This document shows positions 1 through 18,100 of a DNA stretch of 64,000 bases, piece after piece. Under the pieces are notes generated by a model. That model was not told where the DNA came from and made no database searches. It was given only the letters and a program-made list of their open reading frames with translations. Positions within the stretch are counted from its first letter, which is position 1. Every line of letters starts with the position of its first letter. The DNA comes from Cloeon dipterum (Eukaryota > Arthropoda > Insecta > Ephemeroptera > Baetidae), in assembly GCF_949628265.1 (NCBI RefSeq), contig NC_088788.1, forward strand, positions 7,254,001 through 7,318,000. The letters are read 5' to 3'. The position numbers and the translations under genes are program-made.

Positions 1-204
1 AAATTGTAATTTTGACAGGAAATGTTTATTTTACAATTTTTGTAACTGAGGCAAAATCTAGATTTAAAAATTTTAATTTTGCATTCCATTTTTAACCAGT
101 AAGAAATGAGTTGTTCCTCAAACAGAAAGTGAAGCAAGTTTATTTAAAATCGGTCTTCATTTTGGTGCCATGTGTATCCGTCTCCGCTGCACCATTCCCG
201 TGCT

Positions 205-835
205 CTAACCCAAATGCCAGTGATGCGAGTTCCCTTTTGAAGTGGAGTGCCATAAAATGAGTAAACAAAACGCCACTTTAAGAGTACAATCATTTCCGCC
301 GAATGTGAATTCAGCCCTCGAGCAAGGAGCAGTTGAAAGTACAAAGTGTGGGGCAGTGATGCTGTTGTTGTCAGGCCAATCGTGCTAGCAATGAAGGTAC
401 CAATAAACTAACTCACTATAACGACAGACACACATTTGCACTAAAATATAAATAAAAGAAGACTTGACGAAACTGAGAGCTTAACCCCACGCGCGAGAGA
501 AAGAAGATTGCTGTCAGTTCGAGAAGGGTTGTTAAGCAATGTCACACTCAAATATTTTTCAACGCCTGTCATATCTTCACCGCCACGACTCTCCTGACAT
601 TTATAATGATACAAAAATTAAGGGTGCGTAAATAAAATTCAATTTAATTTAAAAAAAAAATCCTGACAATTCCGCTTCAGCAGTTTATTTATATTTATTT
701 TTGCCTAATTAACGTAGCAAAATTTTGTTTCGTTGCCTTGAGAAAATTACGCACCCGAAATTTCGGGCCTGAAAAGCGGGTTGCAGAGTCGTGGCCGCCT
801 CCACCAACTTTGAATTCATTAAGACTGTGACCATT
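205..835 (-). CDS. Unrecognised candidate three-exon gene end (minus strand)
   Basis: Three minus-strand segments, 835-755, 593-486 and 384-205, are each preceded by AG and followed by GT (or by a TAG stop for the last). They join in phase 0 to an open frame of 122 residues. A minus-strand AATAAA lies at 144-139, about 60 nt beyond the stop. I recognise no domain; the first segment has a glycine-rich stretch (VGGGGHD). The middle segment overlaps a + strand ATG frame at 539-623 that also ends at a plausible donor, so the coding strand is uncertain. No start codon was found, so any gene would extend to the right of 835. Chance openness cannot be excluded. Confidence 0.22.
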
Positions 836-1453
836 CTGCGAGTAGGCAGCCAATGAAACAAACAAAAAAATCTGAATTTCACACTTTTGTACTTAAGCAG
901 CAACTAACACTAACTAACCAAACAGCCCAAAGAAAAGCTATATATTTTACGTGCGATTCCTTTGACGATGCATTTTTCGGTGTAGTCTAATCTCGATTTA
1001 ATCGGCAACACACATTCCTTCCACTCGTGTCCCAAGCAAAAGCACGGAAGCAAGCCAGGAGTTGTTTTAATCTCTTATGTATAGAAATATAACCACGTGA
1101 AGACCACGAAACCAAATTAATCCCCTGTATATATCTATTCTTTTATTTAATTCCAATCCAAATAAGGTTATTTTACCAAGAACGAAGGCAATTCTGGAAT
1201 TATTACATTTTAGTTCAACAGGCGAAGGAGTGCGAGCCGCGCCCCAATATATATTAATTATACAAACTGTTTTGTGTTATCGAAACAGTTAAAAAAAAAA
1301 TAATAATCAGGCAAGCTGCCTAATTGACCCCAGTACATTGACGCTGCTGTAATAATTACTTATAAGACATGAAAACGACTCAAAATAAAGAAAAATGTAT
1401 AATTATTGACACACGCATTTTTTTATTTGGAAATTGTTGAAATCTCATTGCAG

Positions 1454-1532
1454 AAAACGGAGGAAAACGGAAGAGGAAGAGAAAGCAGCAGCAGCAGACT
1501 CCAATCCTGTCGAGGATGAACTGAAAGCGTAG
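1454..1532 (+). CDS. Terminal exon of an unidentified upstream gene
   Basis: A good acceptor (TCTCATTGCAG) ends at 1453. The exon then reads KRRKTEEEEKAAAADSNPVE followed by DELKA and a TAG stop, a charged tail typical of a protein C-terminus. AATAAA follows at 1702. The codon at the junction needs two upstream bases. A + strand ATG frame at 539-623 ends in a donor that leaves only one base, so it would enter this exon in a different frame (NGGKRKRKRKQ...). The true upstream exons may lie outside the window. The product is not recognised. Confidence 0.4.
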
Positions 1533-1701
1533 CCGCTAAAAGTCTTTTTACTTAAAATTTCTGTTATTTTTGGCAGCTTTTAAATTGTTTGTTTCATCTA
1601 CATACAATGATGATTGTTGCTTTTCATCTCATTTTTTCTTTTCGGCGTCATTGCGTCGAAACCATTTTTACAAAAACATTATCTTCCACTGTTTTTCGAA
1701 C

Positions 1702-1707
1702 AATAAA
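1702..1707 (+). terminator. Poly(A) signal of the upstream terminal exon
   Basis: Canonical AATAAA 170 nt downstream of the TAG at 1530-1532, in an AT-rich 3' UTR-like stretch. Confidence 0.45.
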
Positions 1708-2572
1708 TCCTTTTAACGAGACAAATTTTTGTGTTTCACTCTAAACATTTCCAATCGATAAGGCGTAATGAGATATATAATCCGAGATTATGTTTTAAAT
1801 ATCTAATGCGTTTCAATATTTACAGAGCGATACCAAAGCCGCTTCTATTTGAAGGTTAAATTAAATTCCTTCCACTCCCTAGAGTCACTTGACTCCCTTG
1901 TTGCTCTTATTACATCAAATTATGCGTAATTTGAAAAGTTATTCAAAGTCATTTGATCTTGTTGTGAAACGACGAGGCTCGTTTTTACGCAATTCTGCTT
2001 GATTACAATCTATCACGTTGTAAATTATACTATCGATTCGCTATCTTGAAATTCGCTAGTGGGTGTCAATCATGGATTTTCAGTTGGCATCACTGCGTCA
2101 TCATTGTTGGCAGTAATCCCGCTTGTAAATAAAACAAGACCGGCAGAGCCGCCATGGTGCGACTGCAGCGCCACGCCCTTGTCCTACTCCTCTCAAAAGA
2201 CCATAACATCCCAAGATGGCCGCCGTTCTTACACCCATTCCGCCGCTGATAGTCTCCCTGACTGTGATCGTTTCGTTCACCAGTACATCACAGCGAGAAC
2301 GAAGGAAACCGAACGTCGAAAGAGAGGAGGCGAGGTGAGCTCAGCACTTCGAAGTTGCTTGGTTTGTTCGTTCGTTGGTTCGGACAGCCTGCCTGGTGCC
2401 TGCCACCTGCAACCGATCGGATTCTAATCGATTTTGTCGTCGTCGAGTGCGTGTCGGGTCGGACGCCGCCCGTTGTCGCCCCTTGTCCGCAAGCCCCGAG
2501 ACCGAGAGAAGGAGCGCGGTGACTCATTGTTGTGTTGACGATTCGCAGGTCGCGGCGATGGACGGATAGAGG
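1708..2572 (+). promoter_or_regulatory. RSPRY1 upstream region and 5' UTR
   Basis: The sequence changes from AT-rich (1708-2040) to GC-rich with many CpGs (about 2130-2570), as expected for a TATA-less promoter and 5' UTR. I see no clear TATA box, and the transcription start is not fixed. Open frames here on both strands are short and look like by-products of GC content. Confidence 0.45.
2558..2569 (+). promoter_or_regulatory. Three-codon in-frame upstream ORF before the RSPRY1 start
   Basis: ATG GAC GGA TAG ends three bases before the RSPRY1 ATG at 2573 and is in the same frame. This forces initiation at the second ATG and could reduce translation by leaky scanning or reinitiation. It also fixes 2573 as the first usable in-frame start. 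Confidence 0.5.
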
Positions 2573-9034
<6,462 letters not shown>

Positions 9035-9599
9035 CCCTCACCCCTGAGGCGCTTCAGGTTTGGATTATTCTCGAATTATCATAAAACAACCCTTGTAATT
9101 GTTAACCTTTTTTGATTTGCAGGTCTGCCACTCAAGAATAATAATCTTATGCTAATTTAGTGTCATCTATGAATCGTGGAAACTGTGATGAAGCATTTAA
9201 TTGTTAAGTTGAGGATAGACATAGCACAAGAGAAAGAGAGTTATTTGTAAATTATTTGACGAGAGGTTGCAACAACCACGCGGAGAGTTCGTTTGGCATT
9301 GGGTCGTTCGAGATTTGACGCAACGTCGTTCATAGTTCTAGTCTGAGATTCCATGCAGTCAGTTTTGGCCCAAAATTGCGCGGGCTTGGTTTCGGAAGGG
9401 CAGTAAAATTCCACATTTGTTGGCAAAAATTTGTTTTGGAGGCTACGACACCGCGTGTTTGGATTTTGCTATTGCTGCTTTCCAACACGATATTTCTCTG
9501 TTAATTGATACCAAGGATCAACCACGGCTATGAGTATTTCATTTCCTATTCAATACAATAATGCATACTCTAATTTATAATGACCGCCAGTTTTAATTG

Positions 9600-9605
9600 A
9601 ATAAA
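9600..9605 (+). terminator. RSPRY1 poly(A) signal
   Basis: Canonical AATAAA about 570 nt after the stop, with TTTT-rich sequence downstream. It is the first strong signal after the CDS. Confidence 0.55.
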
Positions 9606-10224
9606 ATACTTTTCAGTAAATAGACTTGTTTTTCTTCTAAAATCACATCATCGATCCTGAAAATTAGGCCTGTCGACCAGAAATAAATAAGAGAATTAGA
9701 AGAACTTCATTATATGTTGAAAATTATTAGCCTTGGGGCCAAGTTAAGAGGAGAAAATAATTGCAATTTAAAGGGAAAAATTATTAAAAGCATTGAATTG
9801 ACCTTTAAAATAATTTTACTTTCATAATTATTTCTCTTATTTCATCGTGCAACTCAGTTCCATATATATAGCGATTTAGCGATACACACAAACTCATACT
9901 TCATCATTGAAAAAAATAATTGAATTTTTCTGAAAATTTTCATCACTACTTGTAAAACAGTTAACTACAAATCCACTTAAATTTTTACTTCATTCAAGCA
10001 GAGCTGAAATATTTTAAAATTCTGTCTGGGGGAAAACGTCAAGATAAAATTTATTGTAAAAAATCGACCCCATTCAATATTATTTTGTAATTTGTATTCC
10101 TTTTCAGTTTTTCAAACGTAAAGGATTTTGGGAAATTCAGAAGTTTATAAATTAAAATTCTAACAAAAATATTCATCAAATTAAGGCGCGATTATATTAA
10201 ATATTGAAATAATAATATTATTTC
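9606..10224. other. AT-rich intergenic sequence
   Basis: No gene seen. A stretch at about 10120-10200 is repeated at about 12785-12862, beyond the LINE-derived block, so direct repeats bracket that block. Confidence 0.6.
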
Positions 10225-12720
10225 ATTTCACATTTTCAAATCAACGCTAAAGCAAAATTCCTTTTCATAATTTCCAAAGTTAATTTCTTGCATCTCTTGA
10301 GCAAGAAATCGGTGACATTTGAGTGGTAAAAACCGTTGAAAATAAGTGGTGAAAAAACCTGGTGCGGTGAGCAAATGCAACCCTGTTATTAATTTTCGGT
10401 CTTTAAACGAATTTTAAGACGAGATGCCTGCGATTTACGCCTAAATTGTTATGTTTTTCGCTTCTACAGTATAAAGTGTGCCCTCATCATTTGACAAATA
10501 TTTTTTCTCCCTCCAACAAAAAAAATTGAAATATCAATAAAATATGCCTAAAATGGCCTCTTAAACCATTTTAAAGAGAGTTAATTGCTACTGTTGCCAT
10601 TGCTTAAAATTATCCCTAAGGATTTAGTTTATGCCAAAATTGCTATGATATTTTTGTTTTTTTAGAAAACATTCGCCTTTCTGGTAGTTAGGGCTACCGT
10701 ACCGTACTTAAAATCTTATTTTTATTTCCCATCAAAGAACTCCATCAGATAGTGTTACGCAAATCTGTCTCGTAAATATGGTCAAGCGTTCTCAATTTCG
10801 GAGTAAACTGGGAAAATTTTAATATTTATAAGTCCCTCTGTTTGATTAAAAATTTTTCTGGTCAACTCCTCATTTTAGCAAAAAACTCGAATTATTATTT
10901 ATAACTGTTGCTCTATAACAATTCACTTGAATATTGAATAAATAGAAATTTGGCGTGATGCACTGAGGAAAAATTGGACATTCCAGTGTTTGGAATGCAC
11001 CGCAGCTAATTTAACGATTTTTGGCGGTTGGAGAAATCCTCGCTCCGTGCAATCCCTTTTCACTCCCAAATGCTCAGCTCATAGAAAAATAGTATTATCA
11101 TCTGCCCATGAACATAAATATCCCAACGACATTATATTTTTCCTTTCCACGTTCCGCACGTCCCCCATGTTTCATAAAGCTTTTTTTTCCACATTCGCAG
11201 CACCGCCGACCCACGTACAAACATATAAAACCCTGGAAAAGCACATGTTGCGATCCATTCACTTATGTTACACCTTTGAGGGTTAGATCCTTTGAGGGAA
11301 AGATCAGGATGACCTGGCTACAGAATGCCAACTCACACACAATGCGACTTGGTCTTTGTTCATTTTCTGGTCCCTTTTTACTAGATGCGGCCTGAGACTC
11401 GACAACAGGCAGGTTGCTGCTACCTCTTCTTTCCTTTACAAAACTGGACGCCCCACATGTAGGACAAAATATTTTGTGTTCAGGAGAAATCTGCGCTCTG
11501 TATTCCCTACTCCCCCAATATGATGTTGCTGGTTTCCAAGTATTTTCCCACCCAGAAACTCTAATGTATTTTTTCCCTGGTCAGTAGGAAAAAAGCACGT
11601 TGCTGCTCCTTCTTCTTTTAAAAAGCCAGAGGTTCCTTCAGAGGATCCCTCAACAGCTCAAGGACAAATATTTTGTGTAGAGGAGACATCTTGCTGCGCT
11701 CTATATTCCCTACTGCTCCCAATATGCTGGTTTCCATGTATTTTCCCACGCGGAAACTCAGTGTCATTTTTCCCTGCCTGGGTTGACAGGTCAGTTGGAA
11801 AAACGGAAATTCTTTGGGAATACTCTTAACTTAAGTTGTCCATTCAGGAGCTTGAAAATAAATGTGTTGCTTCATTTCATTAAAAAATTCCGAGGAGCAG
11901 CTGCGAAAAAGGTTTTTCTGGTCATCTATTAGGAAAATTAATAGAATAGAATATTTTTTGAACTATTTCCAGCATTTATACGAGGCTGCTTTGGTTAAAT
12001 TCAAAGGTTTTAGAGGACAATCAAGAATATGGTACATATTATACAGATCAGCATTCGATATTAAAACCTAGTCAGGCAAAATGTCTCTATATTTAAATTG
12101 AGATAAATGTCAGATTATAAAATTTAAAAATAAATGTCTCGGTAGATATATTAAAATTAAAAAATCATGGGAATCTGAAAATAACTTAAAATTTTCCCCT
12201 TCAGTCAACTATCTAGGCGTAACTTTTCAAGCATCTGGCACTTGTTTTAGTCAACTTATTGATTGAAGGGTTCAGGCCTCTATTTTCGCAACATTAAAAA
12301 TAAAAAATCTGTGTAAGACCTCTATTGATACGGCCACAAAGTTATTTAATTTAGCAATCTCGCCTGTTGCATCCTACGGTATTGAAGCTATTTGGTCACA
12401 TTGAGATTTAAATGATTTCAATCAATTAGAAAAGTGCTAAATCCAGATTCTTCAAAAAGGCGCTGCTCGTTAATACACGAATGCGTCCTTTTTTCTCTTT
12501 GTTAAAATCTCCGCTCTTGTGTTACAAAAGACTTGTCTTGTCGCCTTCCATTTTTCGACCCTAAAAACACTTTTGTGTCGTTTTTCTCATTTATTTTTGC
12601 TACATAATGCCTGTCTCTACCTACCGCTGTGATAATGTTTACCTTCGTAGTTTTAAAATTAAGCTTTATTCTGCTTTAAGTTCACATCTGGTCGATTTTT
12701 CTTGGTGAATCTCGATTGCT
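10225..12720 (+). mobile_element. Decayed non-LTR retrotransposon-like repeat, copy 1
   Basis: The block 10285-12720 recurs at about 17530-19390, and part of it (about 10800-11080) at 25065-25300. Near 12200, NYLGVTFQASG and, further on, NLAISPVASYGIEAIWS are reverse-transcriptase C-terminal motifs of LINEs, broken by stops and frameshifts. The first 100 bp match the 3' end of the CAGGGTTGCA MITE family. No intact ORF remains. Confidence 0.65.
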
Positions 12721-13410
12721 ATTTAATTTCACATTTTGAAATCAACGCTAAAGCCAAATTCCTTTTCATATTTTCCAAAGTGAAGAATTTTGGGAAATTT
12801 ATAAGATTATATATAAGTTAAAATTCTAACAAACATATTCATAAAATTAAGGCGCGAATCTATTATTGAAAATTCTGACCAGGAAATACCTCTGGTAATA
12901 TTAAAATTTTGTTAAAGTAATTAATTGTCTTTTAGTACAATTTATAAATAATTTTTTACTTTCAGTTTGTTCGTCTCTCGTGAATCAAGAATGAGAGGAA
13001 ACAATTATCCTGTGGTTAAATGTTAAATATCTAATCTCAGTAAATAAATTAATGAAAATTGAAACACTTTTTGTATTATTTTTAAAGAAAACCCCCCGTC
13101 TAGAAAAAAATTTGTCAAATAAAATTTATTGGATAATTTTTTACTTAATTTTTCATGCATCTTAGATATATTCCAGGGAATTAATATAATAAAAACCCGC
13201 CTAAAGACACTTCAAAATATTTGACATTCAGTTTTTGCAAACTTAAATATTTAATAAACTGGTCAGGCAATAAATTGCATGAAATGGAATGAAACAATTA
13301 TGATATAAAATTAAAATTTGTCGAACTTGGTTCCTTTCCTATTTTTTTGAAATTCAATTTTTATTTTTCCTTGATATTTGAGCACACCATTATTTTAAAA
13401 TTCTGTCCAG

Positions 13411-13856
13411 GAGCAAAAAATAAAGTCGTGCTAAATAAAAAAGGAATTTCTAAGTATAATAGATCTCGTTATGTTTATGAATTGATTGCGAAAGACTCCA
13501 ATTTATATGTAACTGACTTAAAGGTTAGATTTAATCTACCAGAGACTGATGTGTATATAAAGTTCTGTAAAGAAAACAAAACAAATAGACTGTTAATTTG
13601 TTCTGAGTTTTTTGAGACTGAAACTATGATTAATGACAACTGGCGTGGCCCTGATTTTCCTGATAGACATATTTTTGCAAGATTTGCTTGTCATGGATAT
13701 CACTATATTTTCTGTAATAATGCAACGTTTCACTATGAGCCTAATTATGATTGTAGATGTAAGTTCTGTGGCGAGACTTGTGAAAAATATCATATCCAAA
13801 AGTGTACAGCAAGAAAACTTACTTTGAGAGAAGCAGCGAAAATGTGTAAAAATTGA
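13411..13856 (+). CDS. Orphan Cys-rich terminal exon, unknown protein
   Basis: A 148-codon open frame (147 residues plus stop) stands out in very AT-rich, repeat-flanked DNA. The frame opens slightly upstream but has no ATG before residue 73. The acceptor TTCTGTCCAG at 13410 suggests a terminal exon whose partners are not found. The C-terminal third is Cys/His-rich, including CRCKFCGETCEKYHIQKC (C-x-C-x2-C-x3-C-x3-H-x4-C), possibly zinc-binding. AATAAA follows at 13899, 43 nt after the stop. Codon use is AT-rich, unlike the GC-rich exons of RSPRY1 and PPP4R1. It could be a lineage-specific gene, a domesticated mobile-element gene or an acquired gene; no family is recognised. Confidence 0.45.
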
Positions 13857-13898
13857 TTAACCTTCAGATGTAGAGTGTTGCACGCATATTTTGCGTTT

Positions 13899-13904
13899 AA
13901 TAAA
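13899..13904 (+). terminator. Poly(A) signal after the orphan exon
   Basis: AATAAA followed by more AATAA-type motifs within 30 nt. Confidence 0.45.
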
Positions 13905-14730
13905 CCATTAATAATAATAAATAAAAAAGGAAAATAAAAAACAGTCAAACCAATTCTATATTAAATATAGTTTGTCGAATTTGTTTCTTTGTCAAAATTT
14001 TCGTCGTTTGTGATTTCTGATGAAATTATACTGACTGACGATCAAAATTTAATCATGTTTAAGAGGAAAAACATGAAAAAAAGCTAATTACAAAAAAATT
14101 AAAAACCTCAAAGCCTCTAAAAAATTGTCAAGTCCTTAAAATTTAATTTAAGACCAAAAATTAAAATTATAAACATTCTGAAACTACTACTACTTACAAT
14201 TAAAGAAAGCGTTAATTATTATAAGTTTCTGCTGTAGAAATATTACATAAAGGATTATCTAAATAAATAAATTTACAAGTAGCCCAGCATCATAATAATA
14301 TATATATATAATTATCTAAATTATTAATTTATAATTTGTGGTTCAAAAGGCTAACTACTTTTCCTGAAACGATTTATATTTAATGTGACAGATCATGATA
14401 ATTTTAATTTCTAAAAGTTGATAACATATTAAAATTCATATATTATTAAACAAATTATAAGAAAATTTGATAAAAAATTAATATTTCCTACTTTGGTTTA
14501 ATTAGTTCATTTATTGCGGTTAACCAAGCTGCACGCACTAGACAAATAATAACAGATTAATTAAGTCGTAATAAAATTATTGCTACAACCCGTCATCCTT
14601 TATTTGCATTAATCACACTCTTGTGTCTTGTATTTGCATAAATAACGAAGATTAATTAGCAGAGCTGGAGCTGTCACTATATTTTTACGCGGGTAATGTG
14701 ACTAAAATCGGTAGCAACCAGGCCCAGATA
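13905..14730. other. AT-rich intergenic sequence with a (TA)n run
   Basis: Nothing gene-like. A short (TA)n microsatellite lies at about 14297-14312. Confidence 0.7.
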
Positions 14731-15094
14731 GACGGTGCTGCCATCTGCTCATCCGTCAATGTTTCCCGCTTTTCGCCGATTGCGAATTACGTCAAGATTG
14801 CGTCGGCCGCGTCGTAGAAACGACTTTTCCGACGATTTCAGACAAAAATTCGGCCGGCGACGAGAGAAAGGCGGCTCGGCAGGGCACGGCGGACGTAAAA
14901 GGACGGCAAAAGGTCGGATTCGGCGCGGCGAACACTGGTGAAAAAGTCAATTGCGATCGGCGCGGCTGGTGCAAGCTGCGAGTCGAGTCGCTCGTTCAGC
15001 CAATCAGCGCGCGCTTGACACGGCGCGTCGACCAATGGTGTGACGGATCGACAACAGTACGGGCACTTGGAGTGCGCTGTTTGTTTCTTCCAAC
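14731..15094 (+). promoter_or_regulatory. PPP4R1 promoter and 5' UTR (CpG-rich)
   Basis: Base composition switches sharply to GC- and CpG-rich at about 14730 and stays so to about 15570, across exons 1 and 2. No TATA box is apparent. The ATG at 15095 is preceded by a pyrimidine-rich TTTGTTTCTTCCAAC. Confidence 0.6.
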
Positions 15095-15101
15095 ATGGCT
15101 G
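15095..15101 (+). CDS. PPP4R1: PPP4R1 exon 1 (MA + 1 nt)
   Basis: A seven-base coding exon, ATGGCTG, then GTGAGT. Joining to exon 2 gives MADLF, matching the MADL start of the mammalian protein, which supports this very short exon. Confidence 0.85.
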
Positions 15102-18100
15102 GTGAGTGTGTTTGGTCCCGAGACGCCCTTTACCGACGCGCTAATCGCTGCAATTCGGCCGATTCTGCTTTCAGATCTGTTCTCTCAGTATGGCGAAGAC
15201 ACGGCCAATTCGGACGAGGGTGAGTTTCGCGCTGGGACTCGGGCGGCCGGGCTGGCCGCTGCCCAAACACGGCCCCCGTCGCCCCCGTCCTCTGGCGTTC
15301 AGACTTTTTATTATGTATTGCCAAAATGCGTTCGTTGTTGTTGTCCCCCCGACGATGTGCAGACCATGTGATTCGTACACACGTTCGCGATGCATTCGAA
15401 TCGAACGCGACGTCCGGTCGCGCTGCACCCACAACTACTGCGGACCCAGCGCCGCTTCTGCGCATTATTTTGGTCCGTCGGCGGTCGATTGGCGATTCGG
15501 CCGCCGCCCCAGTTCGGCCTGGCCCTCTCCCCGGCCGCCCGGCTCCCGAAAAGGGCCAATTTAAGCTAAAATCCGAAATGAAAGTGCCGTTGGGTGCAAT
15601 GTTTGTTGCGGAAGTGGTTCTGAAGCGCACTGACCTTGCTCCGAGATCCTCCAAAATTATTAAAGCTTGGCCATGCCCCTTGTGCAACACCAATGCCGCC
15701 GCGAATTAAAGTATTACGATTCAATTTGTCGGACGGAGAAAGTGATAAGGTTAACCATTGGTTTATTGATAAAGGTGCAAGTGCATGTGCTCTCTTTGAC
15801 AATGAGCTAGCAAACCAGTTTTTTTTGCCGCAGATAAGAGAGAAATGACGCATTTTGTAGCATTTTCCGCATTGCGTAGATAATCGAGAGCTCCATTCAG
15901 CACAACAAGCTCAGTCACATCTGATGAGAATGAGTAACGTTTTTATTCTGAAGAAATAGTTTTAAAATTGATTTTATGACTCAGAGGTTTGGATCGGGAT
16001 TTTTAACTCCCGGAAGTGCCCAGTGGAGTCATCGGTGAATAACTTTTAAAACTATTGAAATTTTAGAGATATCAGTTTACTTAGGAAAAATTGAAAATTC
16101 CACTATTTAATCATGGATTAAAAGGATTTTTTAGAATCTGGAAAGATCTAATCTTACCAAATTACCCTTATTGAACTGCCTAAAAAGCAGCAAGGGCCAG
16201 AAGTGCGATAGAATTGGTTCGCACTGCGCAGATGCAAGATGGCGTCAGAATGTGGGAAGCAAAAACCTTTTTGTATTGCCGTTCGAGTGTCAAGCGTCTG
16301 TTTTTACGATCCAAAACACACAATTCACCAGTTGCATAAACCCTAAGTGTTCGAAGCCGCCAACAGATGGCGCCACCGTAGACTTTCGATTTTAAGGCAC
16401 TTCCGCTGCGATTTCAGACTAAATCTAGCTACTGTGCATTCTTCAATTAATTTGCTATTTTTTGACGTGCTGTAAACCAAAATCGGTTCAGCCAATCGCC
16501 GTAGAATCGTGAAAAACTATTTTTTGAAAAAAAATATTTTCCAACGTTTCTACGGCGAATGGCTGAACCGATTTTGGTTTTCAGCACGTAAAAAAAAGCA
16601 AATTAATTAAAAAAAGCAAAACAGCTAGATTGAGACTGAAATCGCAGCGGAAATGCCTTAAATCCGCTCAAAACAAAATTTTTAAGAAAGTCTGTGGTTG
16701 CGCGATCTGTTGGCGGCTTCAATAACTAAGGGTTTATGCAACTGGTTAATTAGAACAAGTAATGCAAATTATACGTCACAATATTAACCAAAACTTGCTT
16801 CTTTTCGCGCATTTTCACGTGACCGTTTTTTCGCGCCATACTCCACCTGACGCCATATCTGCGCGTCGCGAGAATCTGGTCCCCGCTGCTATAAAGGACT
16901 TGCGTGTGGGATGATGAAATCTTTTTATAAATAAACGCTTGTCACTCTTTTCACTGCTCTAAAATTCAGCCACAGCACAGTGGCTCAGAAATCATCAGTT
17001 TTTTCCCTCTGTAATTTAAATCTGCCAAGTTCCGAAGAGGATTTGATTTTTTTTTATTTTTCAAGTCTTTATCACTTAGATGATTTTTTTTATATTTCGA
17101 TTTAAGTCAATTTTTTTATTGCATAATCTTGAACACTCAGCAAAGTCAGTTAAATGTGAACAATGACACTATTAAAGCAGCGCAGTTTTATGTTAAAGCT
17201 ATTACAATTTTTCTTAATGCAGCAGTTTTGCTCAAAATAACCTTTTTAAAGGAATTTAATTCCGGGTTGCAAAAGCCCGCATTTAAAAAAATGCAGTCCA
17301 GTGGTAAAATGCGTTTTTTTGTTCAATTTTTCCCAGTTTCTTGCAGGCAATGTTTTCACCTTATTTTTAAATAATTTACCAATTATTAGCACACAACCTC
17401 AAACTGAAAAATTGTTAGAGAAAAATATTTTTGGAGATATTGAGGCAGCAAAATGGCTATTTAATGGCAAAGATGTGCACAGTGGAGGAAATTTTGAGCA
17501 CTCTGACCGCAAATTATAGATTTTCACGAGGAAAATAGGGAATAAATTCATTTCTTGCGCAAGAAATTGGAGAAATTTGAGTGGTAAAAACCGTTAAAAA
17601 TAAGTGCTGAAAAAACTGGTGGTGAGCAAATGCAACCCTGTTAATTTTCGGTCTTTAACTATTTAAACGAATTTTAAGACAAGGTTCCTGCAATTTACGC
17701 CTAAATTTTTATGTTTTTCGCTTCTTTAAAGTGTGCCCTCATCATTTGACATATAAATATTTTTCCCCCTGCACCGAAAAAAATTGAAACATCAATAGAA
17801 TGCCTTGAATGGTCTCTTAAACTATTTTAAAGAGTGTTGCAACTGTTGCCAATGCTTAAAATTATCCTTTAGGAATCAGTTAAACCCAATTTTTTTCAAC
17901 ATCATATTTATTGGAAAAACTTTACAAGTCCAGCCAATTCAGGACGAATGGATGGCTCAGTTAGCTATTTAACAAAATATTATGTTTTTTTGAGCAATTG
18001 AGCACTGAGGAAAAATTGGACATTCCAGTGTTTGGAATGCACCGCAGCTAATTCAACGATTTTTGTTGGTTGGAGACATCCGCGCTCCGCCGTCCATCCC

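Noticed and set aside
12175..12460. Functional reverse transcriptase
   Set aside because: The YLGVTF and SYGIEAIW motifs are real LINE traces, but the frame is broken repeatedly and the catalytic region is not recognisable.
14735..15709. Multiple overlapping ORFs around the PPP4R1 start
   Set aside because: CpG-rich promoter composition keeps several frames open. Only the short exons at 15095 and 15175 fit the family and splice phases.
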